Shown: piece by piece, positions 1 through 6,311 of the stretch
How positions within the stretch are numbered: position 1 is the first letter of the stretch
Layout of the letters: each line of letters starts with the position of its first letter
Origin: Clostridia bacterium
GTDB lineage: Bacteria; Bacillota_A; Clostridia; Christensenellales; Aristaeellaceae
Assembly: GCA_017399225.1 (NCBI GenBank)
Contig: JAFQEB010000095.1
Location: forward strand, 1 to 9,807
Direction: 5' to 3'
Length of the DNA: 9,807 nt
The notes under the pieces: generated by a model
Database searches by the model: none
What the model saw: the letters and a program-made list of their open reading frames with translations, nothing else
Told to the model about the DNA's origin: nothing
Program-made: the position numbers and the translations under genes

Positions 1-1470
1 GCCGGAGAGGCGCACGCCGCGCTCGCCGGTGTAGGTGTCGTAGCCATCCGGCAGCGCCATGATGAACTCGTGGGCGCCGGCCAGCTTGGCGGCCTCGATG
101 ACTTCCTCGCGGGTCGCGCCGGGCTTGCCGTAGGCGATGTTCTCATGCACCGTGCCGGCGAAGAGGTACACGTCCTGCTGCACCACGCCGATGGCCTCGC
201 GCAGGCTCCTCTGCGTCAGGGTACGGATGTCCTGGCCGTCGATGAGGATGCGGCCGCCGGTCACGTCGTAGAAGCGGGGCAGCAGGTTGCAAAGGGTCGT
301 TTTGCCCGCGCCGGAAGGGCCCACCAGCGCGATGGACTGGCCCGGGGTCACATGCAGGTTCAGGCCGTGGAGCACCTCGGTTTCGTCGTCGCCGTAGTGG
401 AAGCTCACGTCCTCGAAGGTGACCTCGCCCTTCACGCCGGTCAGCTCCTTCGCATCCTCTGCGTCGAAGATGTCGATGGGGGCGTCCAGCACCTCGAAGA
501 AGCGGTCGATGCCGGTCATGCCCTGCTGGAACTGCTCGGTAAATTCCACGATGCGGCGGATGGAGTTGAGCAGCACCGTGGCGTAGAGCAGGTAGGCCGT
601 GAAGTCCGCGATGGACAGCACCTCCGGGCCCTGCGCCATCAGCAGCGCGCCTGCGCAGACCAGGATGATGTACATCAGGCCGTCGAAGATGCGGTTGGAG
701 GTACCGAACTGGGCCATGACCTTGTAGCTCTCGGACTTCAGGTCAAGGAAGCGCAGGTTCCCTTCACGGAACTTCTCCTCCTCGATCTTCTCATTGGCGA
801 AGGACTTCACCACACGGATGCCCAGCAGGCTGTCCTCCACCTGCGCGTTGATCTCACCCACCTGCTTGTTGCGGGCCTTGAAGATGCGGCGCATCTTGCC
901 GTTGAAGTGCCGGGCAAAGATGAGCATGAAGGGCAGCACCGCGAACATCATCAGCGTCAGGGGGATGTTCTTGGTGCACAGCACGGTGAAGGAGACAATG
1001 ATCTTCACCCCCGCGATGAGGAACTCCTCCGGGCAGTGGTGGGCGAACTCCGTCACCTGGAACAGGTCGGAGGTGATGCGGGCCATAATTTGACCCACCT
1101 TGGCGTCGGAATAATAGCCGAAAGACAGCTTCTGCAGGTGGTGGAAGAGGTCGCCGCGCATGTCGGTTTCCATCTGGCTGCCCATGATGTGGCCCACGGA
1201 CTGCATGAAGTAGTTCGCCGCCGCGTCGATGATGCGCAGCAGGATATACACCCCGCCCAGCGTCAGCACGAAGGGAACGGTCAGGGTGGTGAAGTCATTT
1301 TCGGCGCGGCCGGTGATCTCGGAGACGATCATGGGCAGCACCAGTTCGCACACGGTGGTCAGCAGCGCGCAGAGCAGGTCAAAGATCAGGGTCTTCTTGT
1401 GCTTTGCAAAGTACGGCAGGAACCGCCTGATGAGCGTCCCCGTCGGCAGGGTACGGTTTTCCTTCTGCAT
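1..1470 (-). CDS. Type I ABC exporter, fused permease-ATPase (3' end beyond window)
   Basis: Half-transporter with an N-terminal six-helix exporter domain and a C-terminal nucleotide-binding domain, expected in the cytoplasmic membrane as a homo- or heterodimer that uses ATP to export a substrate. I read 490 codons on the minus strand. It begins MQKENRTLPT, with a hydrophobic membrane region through about residue 320, including the coupling-helix-type stretch QVEDSLLGIRVVKSFANE. Walker A is GPSGAGKT at 384-391 and the Q-loop region is VVQQDVYLFAG near 429-439. The frame runs off the left edge at GERGVRLSG, so the rest of the ABC signature, Walker B and the H-loop are not visible. The ATG at 1470 is preceded by AGGAG and by a good promoter. 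The substrate cannot be told; MsbA/LmrA/BmrA-like multidrug or lipid exporters share this architecture. Very likely functional as far as seen. Confidence 0.95.
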   Translation of the reverse strand, partial: MQKENRTLPTGTLIRRFLPYFAKHKKTLIFDLLCALLTTVCELVLPMIVSEITGRAENDFTTLTVPFVLTLGGVYILLRIIDAAANYFMQSVGHIMGSQMETDMRGDLFHHLQKLSFGYYSDAKVGQIMARITSDLFQVTEFAHHCPEEFLIAGVKIIVSFTVLCTKNIPLTLMMFAVLPFMLIFARHFNGKMRRIFKARNKQVGEINAQVEDSLLGIRVVKSFANEKIEEEKFREGNLRFLDLKSESYKVMAQFGTSNRIFDGLMYIILVCAGALLMAQGPEVLSIADFTAYLLYATVLLNSIRRIVEFTEQFQQGMTGIDRFFEVLDAPIDIFDAEDAKELTGVKGEVTFEDVSFHYGDDETEVLHGLNLHVTPGQSIALVGPSGAGKTTLCNLLPRFYDVTGGRILIDGQDIRTLTQRSLREAIGVVQQDVYLFAGTVHENIAYGKPGATREEVIEAAKLAGAHEFIMALPDGYDTYTGERGVRLSG

Positions 1471-1501
1471 GGTTTTTCTCCTGTTCATTTGGTCAAATGG
1501 T

Positions 1502-1530
1502 ATTGTACCACTTTTGCCGGGGATGGGCAA
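1502..1530 (-). promoter_or_regulatory. Sigma-A-type promoter of the ABC exporter gene
   Basis: On the minus strand TTGCCC (1525-1530) and TACAAT (1502-1507) are separated by 17 bp. The predicted start near 1495 gives a leader of about 25 nt before the ATG at 1470. It lies between the palindromic repeat at 1551-1634 and the gene, so the exporter can be transcribed independently of msrA upstream. Confidence 0.7.
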
Positions 1531-1550
1531 GCCCTGCAGGATGCTCACAC

Positions 1551-1634
1551 TGCTGCAATGAGGCGCGTCTGCGGACGCGCAGAGACCCTCTCAGTCAGCT
1601 TCGCTGACAGCTCTCCCCAAGGGAGAGCCTTTTG
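1551..1634 (+). repeat. Composite palindromic repeat, copy A
   Basis: Three hairpins in a row. H1 is GCGCGTC-TGCG-GACGCGC (1563-1580). H2 is GTCAGC-TTC-GCTGAC (1594-1608). H3 is GCTCTCCC-CAA-GGGAGAGC (1610-1628), followed by CTTTTG. The short lead-in TGCTGCA before H1 and the linker CCCTCTCA between H1 and H2 recur in other copies. It separates msrA from the ABC exporter gene. No coding function is seen. Its role could be a miniature mobile or REP-like element, or a DNA/RNA structural element. Confidence 0.8.
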
Positions 1635-1654
1635 ATATGTTTGCCGCCTGCATA

Positions 1655-2173
1655 TCAGATATCGCTCAGATCTGCCGTTTTCACCCATTCGATGGCCTCC
1701 CACGGCACATGGCAGTAGCCGCCGGGGGTCTTGTCCAGATACTTCTGATGGTATTCCTCCGCCGGATAGAAGCTCTCCAGCCCGCAGGCCTCCACCGCCA
1801 GCGGCGCGGCATACTGCGCCTGCAGCCGCTCCAGCTCCCCGCAGACGACGGGTGCATCCGCCGCCTCCGTCCAGTACACGCCGGTGCGGTACTGGTTGCC
1901 CACGTCCTCCCCCTGCTTCTCAAAGCTGGTGGGATCAATGATGCGGAAGAACAGCCGCAGCAGCGTCTCAAGGGGCAGCACATCCGCGTCGTATTTCACA
2001 CGGACGGTCTCGGCATGGCCGGTGTCGCCCTTCTTGACCTGCACATAGGCCGGAGCCTCCACATGGCCGTTGGCAAAGCCGACCTCGGTTTCCACAACGC
2101 CGGCAATATTGGAGATATACTTCTCCACACCCCAGTAGCAGCCGCCGGCAAAATAAATGGTGCGCATCTCCAT
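1655..2173 (-). CDS. msrA: Peptide-methionine (S)-S-oxide reductase MsrA
   Basis: Repairs oxidised methionine by reducing the S epimer of methionine sulfoxide in proteins or free in the cytoplasm, with thioredoxin as usual donor. The 172-residue product has the family hallmarks: GGCYWGVE with catalytic Cys12 (Tyr in place of the more usual Phe of GCFWG), GHAETVRV with Glu55 (52-59), DPTSFEKQGEDVGNQYR (80-96), and a C-terminal AEEYHQKYL followed by GGYCH. Cys154 of that last motif is a likely resolving cysteine. I place the start at 2173 because AGGAGGAGG lies 8 nt upstream. The open frame continues 46 codons further upstream, but that stretch holds the -10 and -35 boxes and does not resemble MsrA. 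The length is normal for a stand-alone MsrA; no MsrB domain or gene is visible nearby. Confidence 0.96.
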   Translation of the reverse strand: MEMRTIYFAGGCYWGVEKYISNIAGVVETEVGFANGHVEAPAYVQVKKGDTGHAETVRVKYDADVLPLETLLRLFFRIIDPTSFEKQGEDVGNQYRTGVYWTEAADAPVVCGELERLQAQYAAPLAVEACGLESFYPAEEYHQKYLDKTPGGYCHVPWEAIEWVKTADLSDI

Positions 2174-2203
2174 CAGTGCGTCCTCCTCCTGTTTTCTGGG
2201 ATC

Positions 2204-2232
2204 ATGATAGCACACTTCCGCCCCGCTGGCAA
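2204..2232 (-). promoter_or_regulatory. Promoter of msrA (extended -10)
   Basis: On the minus strand TTGCCA (2227-2232) and TATCAT (2204-2209) are 17 bp apart, with TG one base upstream of the -10 box. Transcription would start near 2197, about 25 nt before the chosen ATG. This supports the shorter msrA start. Confidence 0.75.
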
Positions 2233-2278
2233 CGCCTGTACGCCGCGCGGATCTGTATGAAATTTTTCTTTTTCCCCC

Positions 2279-2307
2279 TTGTTCTTCCCCCGGGCCGGTG
2301 CTATAAT
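2279..2307 (+). promoter_or_regulatory. Promoter of the CLC channel gene (extended -10)
   Basis: TTGTTC (2279-2284), a 17-bp spacer and a perfect TATAAT (2302-2307) preceded by TGC. The leader to the ATG at 2352 is only about 38 nt, too short for a typical fluoride riboswitch aptamer followed by an expression platform. It is divergent from the msrA promoter, with about 50 bp between the two -35 regions. Confidence 0.8.
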
Positions 2308-2351
2308 ACAAGCCGCAAAAACTGACGGTTTCTGTTTTTTGGAGGCGCCTT

Positions 2352-3614
2352 ATGCTGAAGAAGGATTTGATGAAGGTGGCTGCCTACGCCCGCGCCTTTG
2401 CCGTATGGCTGGCGGCAAGCGCGACAGTCGGCGTGGTTTGCGGCCTGGTGGGCGGTCTGTTTGCCATGGCGGTGGAATGGGCGACGCACCTGCGGGGCGA
2501 AAGCACACTGCTGCCCTGGCTGATGCCTGTGGCCGGCCTGGCGATCGCCGGGCTGTACCGGCTGCTGCGCCTGCCCCTCTCCATCGGCACGGACGAGATC
2601 ATCACCACCGTGCGCACGCAGGAACGGGTGCCGCTGGCCATGGCTCCGGCGATCTTCATCTCCACCGTGCTGACTCACCTGACGGGCGGCTCGGCAGGCC
2701 GGGAGGGCGCGGCGCTCCAGCTGGGCGGCAGCATCGGCGCGGGCATCGGCCGGGCGCTGCCGCTGGAGAGGGCCGGCAAGCGTGCTGAGGCCGACGCGAT
2801 CCGCATCTTCCAGCTTTGCGGCATGGCAGCCCTGTTCTCCGCGCTTTTCGGCACGCCCCTGGCTGCAACGGTCTTTGTGGTGGAGATCGTCGAGGTCGGC
2901 AAGATCAACGAGCGGGCGCTGCTGCCCTGCCTGGTTTCCGCGCTGACGGCAAAGCTCGTGGCGGTGGGTATCGGCGCACCGGCGGAGGTGTTCCCGCTGG
3001 CCTCCGGGCTGGCACAGGCAGATCCGATCCCGCTGCTGCAGACCGCGGCGCTGGGCGTCCTCTGCGCGCTGGTGGCGATCCTCTTCTGCCGGGTGATGCA
3101 CGGCGCCTCGAAGAGCTTCAAGCGACTGATCCCCAACGACTACCTCCGCATCGTTTCCGGCGCGGCGGCGGTGATCCTCCTTTCCCTGCTGCTGGGTACC
3201 CAGGATTATCGCGGCGGCGGTATGCACGTGATCCACGCAGCGCTGGAGGGCCACGCCGTTCCGGCAGCCTTCCTGCTCAAGATCGTCTTCACGGCCCTGT
3301 CCCTGGGCACGGGCTACAAGGGCGGCGAGATCGTCCCCTCCTTCTTCGTGGGGGCGACGCTGGGCTGCACAGCCGCCGGGCTGCTCGGGTTCCCCCCGGC
3401 GCTGGGCGCGGCGGTGGGCATCATCGGCCTGTTCTGCGGCGTGACGAACGCACCGCTGGCCTCCATCATGCTGGCGGCAGAGCTTTTCGGTACGGAGTAC
3501 CTGCTCTTCTTCGGCGTGGCAGCGGCGGTGTCCTACGCGCTGTCCGGCCATGTGAGCCTGTACCATGCACAGATCATCCTGGAGCCCAAGATGGGGCACA
3601 GGGAAGGAATATAA
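2352..3614 (+). CDS. CLC-family anion channel or anion/proton antiporter
   Basis: A 420-residue polytopic membrane protein of the voltage-gated chloride channel family (Voltage_CLC), which moves Cl- or F- across the cytoplasmic membrane, sometimes in exchange for H+. Visible motifs are GGSAGREGA (112-120) with the gating glutamate at 118, GYKGGEIVP (321-329) where canonical CLCs have GxFxP, and NAPLASIMLAAELFG (366-380). The first selectivity motif GSGIP is not present; GTDEI occupies 79-83. The wording around GREG and GGEIVP resembles the CLC-F (fluoride) clade as I remember it, but the GNNLI motif I associate with that clade is also absent. Length is normal for a bacterial CLC without CBS domains. 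The start is supported by GGAGG 6 nt upstream. Monocistronic, ending at a strong hairpin. Family assignment is firm; the transported ion is open. Confidence 0.95.
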   Translation: MLKKDLMKVAAYARAFAVWLAASATVGVVCGLVGGLFAMAVEWATHLRGESTLLPWLMPVAGLAIAGLYRLLRLPLSIGTDEIITTVRTQERVPLAMAPAIFISTVLTHLTGGSAGREGAALQLGGSIGAGIGRALPLERAGKRAEADAIRIFQLCGMAALFSALFGTPLAATVFVVEIVEVGKINERALLPCLVSALTAKLVAVGIGAPAEVFPLASGLAQADPIPLLQTAALGVLCALVAILFCRVMHGASKSFKRLIPNDYLRIVSGAAAVILLSLLLGTQDYRGGGMHVIHAALEGHAVPAAFLLKIVFTALSLGTGYKGGEIVPSFFVGATLGCTAAGLLGFPPALGAAVGIIGLFCGVTNAPLASIMLAAELFGTEYLLFFGVAAAVSYALSGHVSLYHAQIILEPKMGHREGI

Positions 3615-3621
3615 TATGACA

Positions 3622-3656
3622 AAAGAGGGATCCTCCGCGTTGGAGGATCCCTCTTT
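3622..3656. terminator. Bidirectional intrinsic terminator between convergent genes
   Basis: A perfect 15-bp inverted repeat, AAAGAGGGATCCTCC (3622-3636) and its complement (3642-3656), with the 5-nt loop GCGTT. Both strands end the stem in a short T run. It sits 8 nt after the CLC stop and 10 nt after the stop of the convergent S-component gene, so it probably serves both. Confidence 0.85.
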
Positions 3657-3666
3657 CCTGCTCATG

Positions 3667-4251
3667 TTACGCCGCCAGCTCCCGCCCCACAGGGGACAGC
3701 CGCGCCTTTTCAAGCGCAGTGACCACCGCAGGCACAACGATCAGGTGGATCACCGCACCCACGGCCGTATCCACGAAGTAGCCGGCAACAAAGGCCTCGA
3801 AGGTCAGCGACGCACCGGCGATCGCACCGCCGGCCAGCAGCAGCGCCTTTGCCGCGCCGCCCACGAGGCGCCCGCCGACCATTGCCAGGCCCAGCGTCGC
3901 CAGCATCACCACGATGCGGCTCGCCCCCAGGCCCTTGCACAGCCGGCGGCACAGCCACGGGTACAGCAGTCCCGTCAGCACACCGTAGGCGCACAGCTCA
4001 AAGGCCATCGGATAGGCCATGGGCGCAGCGGGCATCGAGAAAAGCGCCATCCGCAGCAGGGGCAGCACCACACCCAGCGTGCCGCCCCAGGCCCAGCCGC
4101 AGGTCATGCCGCAGATCAGCACCGGGATGTGCAGCGGGCTCAGCAGCTTGCCGAAGGCCTGCATCTGTCCGGTCAGGAAGGGCAGGATCAGCCCGATCCC
4201 CAGCAGCGCGGCGGTCACGATCATCCGGTAAAGCAGGTCATTCCTGCGCAT
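3667..4251 (-). CDS. ECF transporter S component (substrate-binding membrane subunit), substrate unknown
   Basis: A small hydrophobic protein of 194 residues with about six predicted membrane segments, typical of the S component that captures a vitamin or similar micronutrient and docks onto the shared EcfA-EcfA'-EcfT energising module. That module is not in this window. Recognisable features are LILPFLTGQ (21-29), HIPVLICG (41-48) and the stretch PMAFELCAYGVLTGLLY (81-97), characteristic of a clostridial S-component family (PF12822-like). It does not look like QueT, ThiT or RibU to my eye, so I give no substrate. Start: the ATG at 4251 has GGAGG about 9 nt upstream. An in-frame ATG at 4281 lies inside a hairpin stem, with the T-tract of that hairpin in the next codons, and is rejected. 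It has its own promoter and a structured leader. Family confidence is good, function general only. Confidence 0.88.
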   Translation of the reverse strand: MRRNDLLYRMIVTAALLGIGLILPFLTGQMQAFGKLLSPLHIPVLICGMTCGWAWGGTLGVVLPLLRMALFSMPAAPMAYPMAFELCAYGVLTGLLYPWLCRRLCKGLGASRIVVMLATLGLAMVGGRLVGGAAKALLLAGGAIAGASLTFEAFVAGYFVDTAVGAVIHLIVVPAVVTALEKARLSPVGRELAA

Positions 4252-4269
4252 AAACAGATCCCTCCAAAC

Positions 4270-4323
4270 AAAAAAGTCCATGAAGAAAGCCCGGACTTCT
4301 GCCCGCGTTCGCTTCCTTCATGG
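4270..4323 (-). terminator. Leader hairpin with T-tract ahead of the S-component gene (attenuator and/or gluQ terminator)
   Basis: On the minus strand a 13-bp stem (4311-4323 with 4278-4290, one G.T pair) encloses a 20-nt loop and is followed by AC and six T's (4270-4275). It lies downstream of the gluQ stop codon but also downstream of the S-component promoter, so transcripts from that promoter must pass it. A second pairing is possible, AAGTCC with GGACTT immediately before the T's. It shares two G's with the main stem, so the two folds exclude each other. This is compatible with an attenuator or a small riboswitch. I do not recognise a known aptamer. Confidence 0.65.
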
Positions 4324-4336
4324 AAACAGTGACGTT

Positions 4337-4365
4337 ATTGTAGCATATTCATTGAGCCCTGTCAA
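4337..4365 (-). promoter_or_regulatory. Near-consensus promoter of the S-component gene
   Basis: On the minus strand a perfect TTGACA (4360-4365), a 17-bp spacer and TACAAT (4337-4342), with TG one base upstream of the -10 box. The -35 box and spacer lie in the last codons of gluQ. The predicted start near 4330 gives a leader of about 80 nt before the ATG at 4251, unusually long for this window. Confidence 0.85.
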
Positions 4366-5278
4366 TATCCGGCAGGCGAAGATCTTCCCGCCTGACCCGG
4401 CCCCAGTCGAACAGAGGGATGAGCTTTTCCAGCGTCACGGGGCGGTTCTCCGGGATCAGCCCTGCGCTGAAGGCCAGCATCCCCAGCACCTCCGCCGGGG
4501 TGAAGCGCTGCGCCAGGGCAGAGAGATCCAGATCCCGGTCCCGTTTGGCCAGGCGGCGGCCCTGGGCGTCCACCAGGAGGGGAATGTGCACATATTCCGG
4601 CTGCGGATAGCCCAGCAGCCGCTGCAGGTAAAGCTGCCGGGGCGTGGCGGAGAGGATATCCCGGCCGCGCACGACCTCCGTTACACCGGAGAGGGCGTCA
4701 TCCACCACCACGGCCAGCTGATAGCCGTACAGGCCGTCGGAGCGCCGGAGGATGAAATCCCCGCAGTCGCGGCCCAGGTTCTCCCTTTGGAGGCCGAAAA
4801 GCCCGTCCTCAAAGGCGACCTCCTCATCCGGTACGCGCAGCCGCATCGCCGGGGCGCGGGTCTTGGCCCGCTCGGCAGCTTCCGCCGGCGTGAGGGCAGC
4901 GCAGGCCCGGTTATACACCACCTGCGTGTCGCCAAGGTTGGGAGCGGCCAGGCTCATCAGCTGGGCCCGGGTGCAGAAGCAGGGGTAGATGTGCCCTTCA
5001 GCCGTCAGGCGCTCCAGGGCCTCGCGGTAGATCTCCGTCCGGTCGGACTGGTACAGGGGCGCCTCATCCCAGGTGAAGCCAAGCCACGTCAGGTCGTCGA
5101 TGCACTGCTGTGCCAGGCGGCGGGGGCAGCGGGGCACGTCCACATCCTCAATGCGCAGCAGGAAGCGCCCGCCCTTGCTCCTCGCGGACAGATAAGCCAG
5201 CATCGCGCACAGGATATTACCCAGATGCAGCCGCCCGCTGGGGGTCGGGGCAAACCGGCCCACGGGGGTATCGGACAT
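4349..5278 (-). CDS. gluQ: Glutamyl-Q tRNA(Asp) synthetase
   Basis: A truncated class I aminoacyl-tRNA synthetase that activates glutamate and, in the characterised family, attaches it to queuosine at position 34 of tRNA-Asp rather than charging a tRNA end. The 309 residues cover only the catalytic part of glutamyl-tRNA synthetase; the anticodon-binding domain is missing, as expected for GluQ (E. coli protein about the same length). Motifs: GRFAPTPSGRLHLGN (7-21) holding the HIGH-type HLGN, RIEDVD (42-47), a zinc-site pattern CFC (100-102) with Tyr122 and Cys126, YGYQLAVVVDD (184-194), and RLAKRD (242-247) as the KMSKS-type loop. AGGAGG lies 8 nt before the ATG at 5278. The S-component gene follows downstream but has its own promoter. 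Also called YadB. Queuosine synthesis or salvage genes are not in view. Confidence 0.93.
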   Translation of the reverse strand: MSDTPVGRFAPTPSGRLHLGNILCAMLAYLSARSKGGRFLLRIEDVDVPRCPRRLAQQCIDDLTWLGFTWDEAPLYQSDRTEIYREALERLTAEGHIYPCFCTRAQLMSLAAPNLGDTQVVYNRACAALTPAEAAERAKTRAPAMRLRVPDEEVAFEDGLFGLQRENLGRDCGDFILRRSDGLYGYQLAVVVDDALSGVTEVVRGRDILSATPRQLYLQRLLGYPQPEYVHIPLLVDAQGRRLAKRDRDLDLSALAQRFTPAEVLGMLAFSAGLIPENRPVTLEKLIPLFDWGRVRREDLRLPDIDRAQ

Positions 5279-5315
5279 AGCGGCGGCCTCCTTTCACTGC
5301 GGAATGTTCCCTACT

Positions 5316-5344
5316 ACTCTACATCAATGCGGGCGGGATTGCAA
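5316..5344 (-). promoter_or_regulatory. Probable promoter of gluQ
   Basis: On the minus strand TTGCAA (5339-5344), a 17-bp spacer and TAGAGT (5316-5321). The -10 box matches consensus at four of six positions. The leader would be about 30 nt. Less certain than the other promoters here. Confidence 0.5.
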
Positions 5345-5382
5345 GAGGGGGGGCGGGTTTTGGCTGCGCGGGCGGGCGACGG

Positions 5383-5437
5383 CCTCATCCACCACCGCTG
5401 ACGCGGCAGTCCCCCTTCCCCCAGGGGAAGTTTTTTG
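5383..5437 (+). repeat. Composite palindromic repeat, short copy B0
   Basis: Begins CCTCA like other copies. It has a short H2-type hairpin CCGC-TGAC-GCGG (5395-5406) and an H3-type hairpin CTTCCCC-CA-GGGGAAG (5415-5430) followed by six T's and G. H1 is missing. The H3 plus T-tract looks like a plus-strand intrinsic terminator, yet no plus-strand gene ends upstream of it, so it is better read as part of the repeat. Confidence 0.6.
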
Positions 5438-5450
5438 AATGGCCGCCCGG

Positions 5451-5582
5451 ACTGCCGCACAGAGGCGCGTCTGCGGACGCGCGAGCCCTCTCAGTCACCT
5501 GCGGTGACAGCTCTCCCGGAGGGAGAGCCTTTTGGGGGCGCGGGGCCCGTATTCCTGTAGGGGCGACCATTGGTTGCCCGCC
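5451..5582 (+). repeat. Composite palindromic repeat, copy B (longest in the window)
   Basis: Order: lead-in TGCCGCA; H1 GCGCGTC-TGCG-GACGCGC (5465-5482); H2 GTCACC-TGC-GGTGAC (5494-5508); H3 GCTCTCCC-GGA-GGGAGAGC (5510-5528) followed by CTTTTG; a 32-nt spacer from the end of H3; then H4 GGGCGACC-ATT-GGTTGCCC (5561-5579, one G.T pair) preceded by TGTAG. Together with B0 it fills most of the gene-free stretch between gluQ and tdk, which are divergent. I see no gene in 5279-5709. Confidence 0.8.
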
Positions 5583-5649
5583 CTGCACGTTTCCCCTGTT
5601 GGAGCCCTTCAGAACCCCAGCCGATCCCCGGGAATTTCCATGTCAAGTC

Positions 5650-5678
5650 TTTTATTCTGCCGGAAACTATGGTATGAT
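5650..5678 (+). promoter_or_regulatory. Promoter of the tdk operon (extended -10)
   Basis: TATGAT (5673-5678) preceded by TG one base upstream forms an extended -10. The -35 position 17 bp upstream reads TTTTAT, a poor match, as is common when TGn is present. The leader to the tdk ATG at 5710 is about 25 nt. Confidence 0.6.
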
Positions 5679-5709
5679 GTAGCTATCAAGCGAAACGAGG
5701 TGCCGATCC

Positions 5710-6261
5710 ATGGCCAAGCTTTACTACCGTTACGGAGCGATGGGCTCCAGCAAGACCGCCAATGCCATCATGGTACAGTACAATTACCACGAACGGGGCC
5801 AGAAGGTGCTGATGCTCAAGCCGAAGCTGGAGAACCGCGACGGCGCCGTGGTGGTCAGATCCCGCTGCGGCCTGGAGACCGAGTGCCGCTTTGTGGAGGA
5901 CGTCGCCCTGACGGATGTGCAGGGCTACGACTGCGTGATCGTGGACGAAGCACAATTCCTGACCAAGGCGCAGGTGCAGCTGCTGGTTCAGATCGTGGAC
6001 GAGCTGAACGTGCCAGTCATCGCCTACGGCCTGCGCACGGACTTCCAGGAGAACTTCTTCGAGGGCAGCATGTGGCTGATGGCCTGGGCCGACACGATCG
6101 AGGAGGTCAAGACCATCTGCTGGTGCGGCCGCAAGGCCATCTGCAACGCCCGTGTGGTGGACGGCAAGGTCGTCAAGGAAGGCGATCAGATCCTCCTGGG
6201 CGGCTCCAGCCAGTATGTGAGCCTGTGCCGCAAGCATTTCCACGCCGGAAAGCTGGGCTGA
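5710..6261 (+). CDS. tdk: Thymidine kinase (type II, TK1-like)
   Basis: Phosphorylates thymidine (and deoxyuridine) with ATP to dTMP in the cytoplasm, the entry step of thymidine salvage. The 183-residue protein shows the P-loop GAMGSSKT (9-16), VIVDEAQFLT (76-85) with the Walker B acid Asp79 and Glu80, YGLRTDF (106-112), the ICWCGRKA zinc-ribbon part (136-143), and the lasso region ending YVSLCRKH (169-176). The zinc ligands are probably Cys137, Cys139, Cys173 and His176, the CxC plus CxxH arrangement I recall for E. coli Tdk. Length is slightly short because the C-terminal tail after the last zinc ligand is brief. GAGGTG precedes the ATG. First gene of a likely six-gene operon. Confidence 0.96.
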   Translation: MAKLYYRYGAMGSSKTANAIMVQYNYHERGQKVLMLKPKLENRDGAVVVRSRCGLETECRFVEDVALTDVQGYDCVIVDEAQFLTKAQVQLLVQIVDELNVPVIAYGLRTDFQENFFEGSMWLMAWADTIEEVKTICWCGRKAICNARVVDGKVVKEGDQILLGGSSQYVSLCRKHFHAGKLG

Positions 6262-6311
6262 CGCGTATGCAGGCCTTCGCCTGCGCCAAACCTACAAAAG
6301 GGAGGGGCCCC

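Noticed and set aside
70..1635. Long plus-strand open frame (521 codons) opposite the ABC exporter
   Set aside because: The product is low-complexity and rich in His, Gln and Ala, has no ribosome-binding site, and runs through the palindromic repeat. The minus strand encodes a clear ABC exporter there.
2308..2351. Fluoride riboswitch ahead of the CLC gene
   Set aside because: Considered because of the CLC-F-like motifs, but only about 38 nt lie between the predicted transcript start and the ATG and no crcB-type aptamer elements are visible.
2301..3737. Long minus-strand open frame opposite the CLC gene
   Set aside because: A GC-driven antisense shadow with Arg/His/Gln-rich composition; it also crosses the bidirectional terminator. 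The plus-strand CLC protein matches its family throughout.
4238..4321. Possible 27-residue leader peptide ahead of the S-component gene, overlapping its start
   Set aside because: The ATG at 4321 has no Shine-Dalgarno sequence, is inside a strong stem and shows no run of regulatory codons.
5415..5436. Stand-alone plus-strand intrinsic terminator
   Set aside because: The hairpin plus six T's looks right, but no plus-strand gene ends upstream, and position and flanks match H3 of the repeat family.
5279..5709. CRISPR-like array or attachment site between gluQ and tdk
   Set aside because: The repeated elements are different hairpins, not regularly spaced identical direct repeats, and there is no tRNA or integrase.
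5532..6311. N-terminal extension of the glycosyltransferase frame
   Set aside because: It overlaps tdk in another frame and begins inside a palindromic repeat. The ATG at 6312 has its own ribosome-binding site and starts right at the GT2 fold.
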